From Dactylosporangium sp. (GTDB lineage: Bacteria > Actinomycetota > Actinomycetes > Mycobacteriales > Micromonosporaceae): a DNA stretch of 40,993 nucleotides. Below the pieces are notes generated by a model. It saw only the letters and a program-made list of their open reading frames with translations, was not told the DNA's origin and ran no database searches. Positions within the stretch are counted from its first letter, which is position 1; each line of letters starts with the position of its first letter. Positions 9,144 to 15,628 of the stretch are shown here, in pieces. Made by a program: the position numbers and the translations under genes. The stretch is taken from positions 1 through 40,993 of the forward strand of contig JABDRL010000045.1 in assembly GCA_013041765.1 (NCBI GenBank). The letters run 5' to 3'.

Positions 9144-10277
9144 GTGATCCTCGTACTCAACTGCGGCTCGTCGTCGCTCAAGTACCGGCTTGTCGATCTC
9201 GATAACCCCACGTGCAAGCGGGGCGGGGCAATCGAGCGGATCGGCGAGTCGGACGGCGATGCCCCCGACCACGCCTCCGCCCTGCGGAAGGCCGCCGCCG
9301 ACCTCGGCCTGCGCCCCGGCGACATCACCGCCGTCGGTCACCGGGTCGTGCACGGCGGCACCCGGTTCCGCCAGCCGACACCGATCGATGCCTCCGTCCT
9401 CTCCGCGATCCGCGACCTGGTCCCGCTGGCGCCGCTGCACAATCCCGCCAACCTCACCGGCATCGAGGTGGCGCAGGAACTGGTCCCGGGGGTTCCCCAC
9501 GTCGCGGTCTTCGACACGGCCTTCCACGCGACGCTGCCGCAGGCCGCCGCGGTCTACGCCGTCGACACCGATCTCGCCAAGCGGTTCGGCATCCGGCGCT
9601 ACGGTTTCCACGGCACCTCGCACCGGTTCGTGGCCCGGCGTACCGCCGGCCTGCTCGGTCGGCCCCTGTCGGAGGTCAACACGATCGTGCTGCACCTGGG
9701 CAACGGCGCGAGCGCCTCGGCGGTGGCCGGGGGCCGCTGCGTGGAAACCTCCATGGGGTTGTCCCCGTTGGAGGGTCTGGTCATGGGCACCCGCCCCGGC
9801 GACCTCGATCCGGCGATCACCATGCACCTGCACCGCGAGGGCGGGCTGACGAACCAGGAGATCGACGAGGTGTACCAGCGCCGCAGTGGCCTGACCGGGC
9901 TGTGCGGGGACAACGACATGCGCACGGTGCTCCAGCGGCGGCGGGCGGGCGACCCGGCGGCGACCCTGGCCGTTGACGTCTACTGCCACCGGATCCGCAA
10001 GTATGTCGGCGCCTACCACGCCGTGCTCGGGCGGCTCGACGCGATCGCCTTCACCGCCGGGGTCGGCGAGCATGCCGACGAGATCCGCGCGCACGCGCTG
10101 GCCGGGTTGGAGCCCATGGGCATCGCGGTCGATCCGGCACGCAACACGGTGCGGGGGCCCATGGCCCGGGTCATCTCCCCGGACGGGGGCACGGTCGCCG
10201 TCTGCGTCGTGCCGACCGATGAGGAGTACGCGATCGCCGAGGAAACCTCGGAACTCCTCGAACTCCGCACCGACTAG
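9144..10277 (+). CDS. ackA: Acetate kinase
   Basis: AckA transfers the phosphoryl group of acetyl-phosphate to ADP, giving ATP and acetate, or works in reverse. The 377-aa sequence carries the ASKHA-fold kinase motifs: LVLNCGSSSLKY at the start, GHRVVHGG, RRYGFHGTSHRFVA, LHLGNGASASAV, METS-like segment SMGLSPLEGLVMGTRPGDLDP and the C-terminal AFTAGVGEHADEIR. It is slightly shorter than the usual 395-400 aa but no motif is missing. The GTG start has GGAG (9135-9138) 5 nt upstream. With pta it forms the standard pair acting on the acetyl-phosphate made by the divergent phosphoketolase. Confidence 0.96.
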   Translation: MILVLNCGSSSLKYRLVDLDNPTCKRGGAIERIGESDGDAPDHASALRKAAADLGLRPGDITAVGHRVVHGGTRFRQPTPIDASVLSAIRDLVPLAPLHNPANLTGIEVAQELVPGVPHVAVFDTAFHATLPQAAAVYAVDTDLAKRFGIRRYGFHGTSHRFVARRTAGLLGRPLSEVNTIVLHLGNGASASAVAGGRCVETSMGLSPLEGLVMGTRPGDLDPAITMHLHREGGLTNQEIDEVYQRRSGLTGLCGDNDMRTVLQRRRAGDPAATLAVDVYCHRIRKYVGAYHAVLGRLDAIAFTAGVGEHADEIRAHALAGLEPMGIAVDPARNTVRGPMARVISPDGGTVAVCVVPTDEEYAIAEETSELLELRTD

Positions 10278-10315
10278 AGGCGAAGGGACCGAGTCGAGAC
10301 AGGTCATTCGCCTCT
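10276..10315 (+). terminator. Candidate hairpin terminator at the end of ackA
   Basis: A perfect 9-bp inverted repeat (AGAGGCGAA at 10276-10284, TTCGCCTCT at 10307-10315) has a 22-nt loop that can pair further (GACC with GGTC). The left arm overlaps the ackA stop codon. There is no long T-run, which is common for actinomycete hairpins. It would separate pta-ackA from the kinase gene. Confidence 0.45.
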
Positions 10316-10357
10316 TCATGATGCCGCATACGCTCGTCCGGATGCCCCCAGCGCGTC

Positions 10358-10363
10358 TACCAT
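10358..10363 (+). promoter_or_regulatory. -10 box of a leaderless promoter for the DevS-like kinase
   Basis: TACCAT lies 7 nt before the ATG at 10371, and no ribosome site is visible. The TANNNT box at this distance is the usual layout of leaderless actinobacterial genes. Confidence 0.4.
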
Positions 10364-10370
10364 CGACGGC

Positions 10371-12086
10371 ATGAAGCCCGAGCCGACCCGCCAGCCGCTG
10401 TCGCTCGGGCTGTCCCCGCTCTCCCGCGTGGATCTCGATGAGCTGCTCCAGGAGCTTCTCGACCGGGTCGGCCAGGTCATGGCGAGCCGGGAGCAGCTGC
10501 GGGCGCTGCTGGACGCCGTCGTCGGCATCGGCAGTGAGTTGGACATGCGGGGCACCCTCGAGCGGGTGGTCGAGGCCGCCTGCCGGCTCGCGGACGCGCG
10601 CTACGGCGCGCTCGGGGTGATCGGATCCGATGGCAGGACCCTGACGGAGTTCATCACCGTCGGGCTGACGGCCACGGAGCGCTCGGCCATCGGGCAGGCT
10701 CCCGTTGGGCGGGGTCTGCTCGGTGCGCTCATCGAGGAAGGGCGCCCCATCCGGCTGGCCGATCTGTCGGCCGATCCCCGCTCCTTCGGTCTTCCCCCGG
10801 GCCACCCGCCCATGAGCACCTTCCTCGGGGTGCCGATCCGGATCCGCGACCGGGTATTCGGCAATCTCTACCTGTCGGAGAAACCCGGTGGTGGCGAGTT
10901 CACCGAGGACGACGAGGAGATTCTGGTCGCGCTCGCCGTCGCGGCCGGGGTCGCGATCGACAACGCCCGGCTGTACACCCAGATGCGACGCCGCCAGCGG
11001 TGGCTGGAGGCCGCCGCGGAGATCACCTCAGTGCTCCTCGGAGAGGTGCAGCGCACGGCGGCGCTCCAGCTCGTCGCGGCCCGCGCGCGCGAGGTCGCGG
11101 AGGCCGATCTCGTGCTGGTGCTGCTGTGCGACGACCCCACGGGAAGCATCCTGGTCGAGGTGGCCGACGGGGACGGGGATGATCTTGTCGGCACCCGGGT
11201 CACGGTGGCCGGCACCGAGTTCGAGTCGGTGATCGGCGAGGGGCACCTCACCGTGGTCAGCGATCTGAACCAGGCCGCGGACTGGCCGGTCCGGCTGCGC
11301 TCCGGCACGGCGCTCCTGGTCCCCCTGGCCGCGGGGGGCACGGCCCTCGGCGCGCTCGTCGTGGCCTACCGTCCCGGCAGCGTCGCGTTCGCGGAGGATC
11401 CGGACGTCGCGCTGGTGGAGACGTTCGCCGGGCAGGCGGCGCTGGCGCTGGAGCGAAGCCGGTCCCAGGACGAGCGGGCCATGCTCGCGGTGCTCAGCGA
11501 CCGCGAGCGGATCGCGCGCGACCTGCATGACGTCGTCATTCAGCGGTTGTTCGCCGCCGGCATGCAGTTGCAGGGCGCCACCCACGCCGTCGTCCGTCCC
11601 GACGTCCTCACCCGGGTCAACAGCGTCGTCGACGACCTGGACAACACGATCCGGGATATCCGGGGCGCCATCTTCGAGCTGCGGACGCCGGTCTACGCCG
11701 AACTCCGGGCGGAGATCCGCTCCGTCGTGGACGCCGCCCGCAACGCGCTGGGGTTCCGCCCGACCCTGAGCATCAACGGGCCCGTCGACAGCGCGGTGCC
11801 CGACGATCTGCGCCAGACGGTCGTCGCGGTGCTCCGGGAAGCGTTGTCCAACGCCGCCAGGCACGCCCAGGCCGGGGACGTCGCCGTCACCGTCGCGATC
11901 GCCGACGACGCGGTGGTGCTGACCGTCTCCGACGACGGCATCGGCCCGTCCGGGATCGTCGTCCGGGGTGGCCTGGTCAATCTCCGCAAGCGGGCCGAGG
12001 AGTTCGGCGGCGGGCTGGACATCTCGGCCGGGACCCAGCGCGGCACGAGTCTGCGCTGGTGGGTGCCGCTGCACCTGAGCGGGTGA
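10371..12086 (+). CDS. devS: DevS/DosS-type double-GAF sensor histidine kinase
   Basis: This cytoplasmic sensor kinase (571 aa) has the DevS/DosS layout: GAF domain A (about 60-200), GAF domain B (about 215-360), a HisKA_3 dimerisation domain with the phospho-acceptor in ERIARDLHDVVIQ (His386), and a HATPase_c domain with the N-box EALSNAARHA, the G1 box SDDGIG and QRGTSLRWWVPL. In GAF-A the segment LPPGHPPMSTFLGVPIRIRD places His145 where mycobacterial DevS/DosT carry the haem-ligand His149, so oxygen, NO or CO sensing is plausible but inferred. No membrane segment is present. The likely partner is the convergent DevR-like regulator; the two stop codons abut. The ATG start is probably leaderless. 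Confidence 0.9.
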   Translation: MKPEPTRQPLSLGLSPLSRVDLDELLQELLDRVGQVMASREQLRALLDAVVGIGSELDMRGTLERVVEAACRLADARYGALGVIGSDGRTLTEFITVGLTATERSAIGQAPVGRGLLGALIEEGRPIRLADLSADPRSFGLPPGHPPMSTFLGVPIRIRDRVFGNLYLSEKPGGGEFTEDDEEILVALAVAAGVAIDNARLYTQMRRRQRWLEAAAEITSVLLGEVQRTAALQLVAARAREVAEADLVLVLLCDDPTGSILVEVADGDGDDLVGTRVTVAGTEFESVIGEGHLTVVSDLNQAADWPVRLRSGTALLVPLAAGGTALGALVVAYRPGSVAFAEDPDVALVETFAGQAALALERSRSQDERAMLAVLSDRERIARDLHDVVIQRLFAAGMQLQGATHAVVRPDVLTRVNSVVDDLDNTIRDIRGAIFELRTPVYAELRAEIRSVVDAARNALGFRPTLSINGPVDSAVPDDLRQTVVAVLREALSNAARHAQAGDVAVTVAIADDAVVLTVSDDGIGPSGIVVRGGLVNLRKRAEEFGGGLDISAGTQRGTSLRWWVPLHLSG

Positions 12087-12728
12087 TCAGTGGCGTTCCC
12101 CGTTGAACAGCTTCGAGGCCAGTACGGCGGCCTGGGTGCGCCGTTCCAGACCGAGTTTCGCCAGCAGGCTGGAGACGTAGTTCTTGACGGTCTTCTCCGC
12201 GAGGAACATGCGAGCGGCGATCTCCCGGTTGGTCAGGCCCTCGGCGACGAGCGCGAGGATGCGCCGTTCCTGCTCGGTCAGCGACCGCAGTTCGTCCGGC
12301 TGGTCCGGACCGCGCCGGATGCGTTCGAGCACCCGCTGGGTGACGACCGGATCGAGCAGGGACTGCCCTGCGGCGACCCGGCGCACGGCTTCCACCAGGT
12401 CGGTACCCCGGATCTGCTTGAGAATGTATCCGGCGGCGCCAGCCATGATCGCGGCAAACAGCGCCTCGTCGTCCTCGAAGGAGGTCAGGATCAGCGCCTG
12501 GATGGCGGGATCCACCGAGCGCACGTCTCGACAGACGTCGATCCCGCTGCCGTCGGGGAGTCGGGCGTCGAGCACCGCGACATCCGGGCGCAGGGCGGGA
12601 ATGCGATGGGTCGCCTCCACCGCCAGTCCGGACTCTCCGACCACCTCGATATCGCCTTCGCGTTCGAGCATGTCACGAAGGCCGTGGCGGACAACCTCAT
12701 GGTCGTCCAGCAGAAACACCCGGATCAT
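12087..12728 (-). CDS. devR: DevR/DosR-type response regulator (NarL/LuxR family)
   Basis: An N-terminal receiver domain has acidic residues D9/D10 and phospho-Asp D54 (VAVLDARLP), and a C-terminal LuxR-type helix-turn-helix follows. The recognition region GLTNREIAARMFLAEKTVKN and the following ERRTQAA are nearly those of mycobacterial DosR, including the Lys, Lys and Asn that contact its DNA box. DNA specificity may therefore be similar. The second of two tandem ATGs (12728) was chosen: TAGGCT (12735-12740) lies exactly 6 nt before it, a leaderless layout, and the protein then begins MIRVFLLDDHE like DosR. The upstream ATG at 12731 adds one residue. It is probably phosphorylated by the convergent kinase and may control the xfp, pta-ackA and pnt genes. 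Confidence 0.92.
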   Translation of the reverse strand: MIRVFLLDDHEVVRHGLRDMLEREGDIEVVGESGLAVEATHRIPALRPDVAVLDARLPDGSGIDVCRDVRSVDPAIQALILTSFEDDEALFAAIMAGAAGYILKQIRGTDLVEAVRRVAAGQSLLDPVVTQRVLERIRRGPDQPDELRSLTEQERRILALVAEGLTNREIAARMFLAEKTVKNYVSSLLAKLGLERRTQAAVLASKLFNGERH

Positions 12729-12734
12729 CATCCC

Positions 12735-12740
12735 AGCCTA
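12735..12740 (-). promoter_or_regulatory. -10 box of a leaderless promoter for devR
   Basis: TAGGCT on the minus strand lies 6 nt before the ATG at 12728, with no ribosome site in between. This supports the second ATG as the start. Confidence 0.4.
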
Positions 12741-12751
12741 CTTCGCCGACC

Positions 12752-12774
12752 GGGGCTGGCCATGGACCAGCCCC
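12752..12774. promoter_or_regulatory. Perfect 8-bp inverted repeat upstream of devR
   Basis: GGGGCTGG and CCAGCCCC are separated by 7 nt (CCATGGA). The repeat lies 24-46 bp from the devR start, in the divergent gap to the small membrane-protein gene. It could be an operator for autoregulation. It does not have DosR-box spacing. Confidence 0.35.
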
Positions 12775-12842
12775 GCGGTCAGCGGGGCGGATCCGGCGGG
12801 TTGGACGGTTCCGGCGGGTGCCCGAACCCCGCGGACACGCCC

Positions 12843-12848
12843 TAGCCT
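12843..12848 (+). promoter_or_regulatory. -10 box of a leaderless promoter for the small membrane protein
   Basis: TAGCCT lies 7 nt before the ATG at 12856, with no ribosome site visible. This fits a leaderless transcript. Confidence 0.35.
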
Positions 12849-12855
12849 GAGTCGT

Positions 12856-13389
12856 ATGCCGCTGCGCTGGTTGTACCTCATCAATATCTCGCTGCTGATC
12901 GCCCACGAGATCGACTCCGCGTACTGGATGGAATGGGAGATGTTCGGGCTGCCCGGCGGCAACGGGGGGTTCTTCGCGTTGCACATTCCCCTGGTCGCGT
13001 TGTTCGTCTGGGGATACGGACGGGTCATCGCGGCGACGCGGGCCGGCTTCTGGCTGTCGCTGCTCACCTGCGTCGCCGGGTTCTTCGCGTTCGGGATCCA
13101 CGCGACCTTCCTGGTCGCGGGGTACACCCAGTTCCGCGAGCCCGCCTCGCTCGCCCTGCTGGCCGCGATCGCGGTGGTCTCCGGGTTCCAGACCCCGGCG
13201 ACGATCCGCCGGATGCGTCCGGACGCCCGGGCCCCGATCGCCGGGTCGTCGCCGGCCAGCGCGGCCCTCACCGAGCAGACCCTGGACCACCCGACCGTCG
13301 AGCAGGACTGGCTCGACCAGCCGGCCGGCCAGCCTCGGCCGTCCGGGTCCCGCCGAAGCAGGTCCGCTCGGCGCCGGGGCCGCCGGTAG
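12856..13389 (+). CDS. Small conserved membrane protein (DUF6713-like)
   Basis: This 177-aa protein has about four hydrophobic segments in its first 120 residues (such as LYLINISLLIAHEID, FFALHIPLVALFVWGYG, GFWLSLLTCVAGFFAFGIHA and ASLALLAAIAVVSGF), then a charged, Pro/Arg-rich tail of about 55 residues. The conserved-looking N-terminal pattern HEIDSAYWMEWEMF, followed by a His in the next helix, recalls uncharacterised membrane proteins of the DUF6713 type; that assignment is from memory. The function is unknown. The ATG was chosen because a TAGCCT box lies 7 nt upstream and hydrophobic coding sequence begins here; the open frame upstream is antisense to devR. The gene diverges from devR, so shared control is possible. 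Confidence 0.7.
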   Translation: MPLRWLYLINISLLIAHEIDSAYWMEWEMFGLPGGNGGFFALHIPLVALFVWGYGRVIAATRAGFWLSLLTCVAGFFAFGIHATFLVAGYTQFREPASLALLAAIAVVSGFQTPATIRRMRPDARAPIAGSSPASAALTEQTLDHPTVEQDWLDQPAGQPRPSGSRRSRSARRRGRR

Positions 13390-13392
13390 CGT

Positions 13393-13413
13393 CGCGGGTG
13401 TCCGCTTCCCGCG
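13393..13413 (+). terminator. Candidate short hairpin after the small membrane-protein gene
   Basis: CGCGGG and CCCGCG (6 bp, 9-nt loop) lie 3 nt after the stop codon. There is no T-run, so the call is weak. Confidence 0.3.
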
Positions 13414-13815
13414 CGGCCGGGACGCCCCTCCCCAGCCCGGTCGCCCCGGCCGGAAGGGCCACCGCCCGGCAGGACGCCAATACATAACATCTATATATAC
13501 CGATGCCTCATTATCGCCGTGCGTCCAGCAAGAGCAAGCCGGAATCGACAGCGGAAATTCACCACAGAATATGGTGATACGCAGAACTCCGGGAAGCGCG
13601 ATATGGCCAATTATCGGGTCAGAACACCCCGCCACACAATCGCCGTGACGAAAACCGCCCCCGACAAACATCCCCCGCGACAATGGCACCCCCGTGCCAC
13701 ATCGATCTCAAGACCAGAGCCCATTGTCGACCACAAACCGATTCAACCCATGGTCAAAAAGGGTGGCGAAGCCGAGCCGTTCCAACGGTCGCTGCCGCCG
13801 TCCCGCGCCCAGCGG

Positions 13816-13846
13816 GACCTGCCGCGACACCGGGCCGCGGCAGGTC
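13816..13846 (-). terminator. Perfect 11-bp hairpin downstream of the secreted Ig-like protein gene
   Basis: GACCTGCCGCG (13816-13826) pairs with CGCGGCAGGTC (13836-13846) across a 9-nt loop. It lies about 60 bp beyond the stop of the minus-strand gene. No T-run follows, but the stem is strong enough to act as a terminator. Confidence 0.5.
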
Positions 13847-13906
13847 ATGATCAGAAGCAGGGTCACGGCGAGATCGGTGGCGATGGTGCGCCCCCTGCCC
13901 GACCTC

Positions 13907-15535
13907 CTATGCCGTGATGGTGAGCGTCAGCGGCCCCCCGGGCATCGGCGAGCCGCCTGGAGCGCCGTACTCGCTGGTGCGGTCGAGGGTGTCCCGCAGG
14001 TGGAGGGCCACGGTGTAGGTCCCGGGCACGATGTCCGACCGGAGGTAGACCCGCATCGTCAGCACGCCCCACTCGTCGGGAACCCGGGCCGCGGTGGCCC
14101 CGCACACCAGCGCCCCGCCGGTGTCGTACAGGCTGACGAAGGTGAGTTCCAGGGGCGCCCCCTCGGTGTCGGTGGTCACGGTCAGGGTCACCCCGGCGGT
14201 GGGGACCTCGGCCAGCGGCACCGTGGTGCGGTTGAGGGCCGCCGCGGTGATCTGGGGTGGGGTCGGATCGGGGACGCGGGTCAGGGGGATGTCCAGCTCG
14301 GGCCCCCGGGACTCGCGCCCGTAGATGGCGACGTTGCCAGCCTCGTCCCGCAGGAACAGACCGGTGATCGTGCATTCGTCGACCTTCTGCTCCAGCACCA
14401 CCGGGATGCTGAGCATCCCGTCCGGATCGACGGTGGGGGCCGTGCCCGGGGCGTAGCATCCGCCGCCGATCCAGCTGGTCACCACCTCCGCAAACTCGAT
14501 GGCCCCCTGGGCACCCTCGGTGGCGACCCTGACCGTGGTGGTGCCGTCGGCGCGCCAGTTGTCCACCTCGGTGGGATCGGCGGTGATAGCGGTGGCCCGC
14601 AGGGTCCGGTTGCCGCTGACGATCAGCTCCGGAGCCTCTGGGTCGCCGGCTGTGACCCGGTTACCCGCCGCGTCAACGAGGGTCAGGCGGGAGACGTACC
14701 AGGTCCCCTCCGCGGCGCCCGCGGGCAGCCGCGCCATGACGAAACAGGTGATCCGACCGGTTGGCTGCGGCGAGCGGTCCGCACACCGGGTGGAGCCCGC
14801 ATAGTCGCCGGAGGTCAGCTCGAAGGCGGTCACCGAGGTCTGGCCGGTCGGTCCGGTGAGCTCGACCTTGCCCTTCCAGAACCCCGACTGGTCGTCGAGC
14901 ACGTTGAAGGCGTACCCCTTCGCCGCCGGAACATCACCGACGTAGAGGTAGGGATTGTCGCGTACCCCCTCCGAGAGGTTGAACTTGGTGAAGGTCGGCG
15001 GTGTGGTGTCGACCAGCGTCGTCGCCCTGAGCCCGATGGCGAAATCCTCCAGGTCCTCGCCGGTGAACACCTCCGCCTCCTCGCCGTCCTCTGCCGCGGT
15101 CACCCGGGTGACGATCCAGTGCGCGTGGGACCTGGCGGCGTACTGGGGAATGGGAATGCTCGCCCGGTAGGACGAGCGCTGGGCCGAGCCCTCGACGGGG
15201 ACCACTTCATGCCAGCCGGGCAGGCCGTAGTCAATATCGTAGGCCTCGCCGATGTAGGTCCGGTCCTGCGCGTCGGCCATCCGGACCGAAACCGTTCCGG
15301 ACATCGTGGTCGCCTCGGCATCGTCATTGACGATGACCCACTCCAGTGCGACCGAGGCGGATCCGGATCGCACGTCGATGGCCGCCTGTTCCCAAGCCAG
15401 CGCGGCGATGGAGAACCCGTCGTCTTCCGGGGGCAGTTCAGCCGCCGCGGGTGTCGCGATCGGAACGGTCAGCATGGTCGCGATACCGGCGGCCATGGCA
15501 CCTCGAACAAGGTTGCGGAATGCGATATCAGCCAT
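13907..15535 (-). CDS. Secreted protein with bacterial Ig-like repeats, function unknown
   Basis: This 542-aa protein has a clear signal peptide (residues 1 to about 32, ending ATPAAA before ELPPEDD). The rest is beta-rich, with at least three repeated units that begin with DTTPPTFTKF or DPTPPQITAA-like linkers and contain DxAGN signatures (LVDAAGNRV, LRDEAGNVA), as in bacterial Ig-like or big-repeat surface proteins. Scattered cysteines (CADRS, ITCFV, GGCYAPG, DECTITG, LVCGA) suggest disulphides. No catalytic motif, LPXTG signal or cell-wall domain was recognised. The ATG at 15535 is followed directly by the signal peptide and preceded by GAGGC (15538-15542). The gene stands alone, and a -35/-10 pair lies just upstream. 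A role in adhesion or cell-envelope binding is only a guess. Confidence 0.75.
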   Translation of the reverse strand: MADIAFRNLVRGAMAAGIATMLTVPIATPAAAELPPEDDGFSIAALAWEQAAIDVRSGSASVALEWVIVNDDAEATTMSGTVSVRMADAQDRTYIGEAYDIDYGLPGWHEVVPVEGSAQRSSYRASIPIPQYAARSHAHWIVTRVTAAEDGEEAEVFTGEDLEDFAIGLRATTLVDTTPPTFTKFNLSEGVRDNPYLYVGDVPAAKGYAFNVLDDQSGFWKGKVELTGPTGQTSVTAFELTSGDYAGSTRCADRSPQPTGRITCFVMARLPAGAAEGTWYVSRLTLVDAAGNRVTAGDPEAPELIVSGNRTLRATAITADPTEVDNWRADGTTTVRVATEGAQGAIEFAEVVTSWIGGGCYAPGTAPTVDPDGMLSIPVVLEQKVDECTITGLFLRDEAGNVAIYGRESRGPELDIPLTRVPDPTPPQITAAALNRTTVPLAEVPTAGVTLTVTTDTEGAPLELTFVSLYDTGGALVCGATAARVPDEWGVLTMRVYLRSDIVPGTYTVALHLRDTLDRTSEYGAPGGSPMPGGPLTLTITA

Positions 15536-15553
15536 ACGCCTCGTATATCACAG

Positions 15554-15582
15554 CGATAAACCATGAACTAGGCGTTCATCAA
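15554..15582 (-). promoter_or_regulatory. Candidate promoter of the secreted Ig-like protein
   Basis: On the minus strand TTGATG (15577-15582) and TTATCG (15554-15559) are 17 nt apart. The -10 box ends 18 nt before the ATG. It fits a housekeeping sigma factor and is a local AT-rich spot. Confidence 0.4.
15563..15579. promoter_or_regulatory. Inverted repeat inside the promoter of the secreted protein
   Basis: ATGAAC and GTTCAT are separated by 5 nt and lie between the proposed -35 and -10 boxes. This is the position of a repressor operator, but no regulator is known. Confidence 0.25.
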
Positions 15583-15628
15583 TATCTTCTTCCACCCTCC
15601 CGCCGCTCGCCCCGACCCGGGCACTGCC

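Larger units (their letters stand above)
13390..13906. other. 517-bp gene-free stretch with a lower-GC core
   Basis: No convincing gene is seen. From about 13480 to 13700 the DNA is clearly richer in A/T than the rest of the window (for example AATACATAACATCTATATATAC near 13480-13501), and codon positions show no coding bias. The stretch lies between two convergent genes and contains the hairpins at 13393-13413 and 13816-13846. An unrecognised small RNA cannot be excluded. Confidence 0.5.

Noticed and set aside
6822-10805. A very long open frame (over 1,300 codons) on the minus strand opposite pta and ackA
   Set aside because: It is antisense to two genes with complete family motifs and has no recognisable domain. 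Its composition is Gly/Arg/Asp/His-rich, as expected from GC-biased codons read in the wrong frame.
13519-13917. A possible 132-codon gene in the AT-rich spacer
   Set aside because: There is no codon-position bias, ribosome site or domain, and its 3' part runs through the 11-bp hairpin and overlaps the end of the convergent gene.
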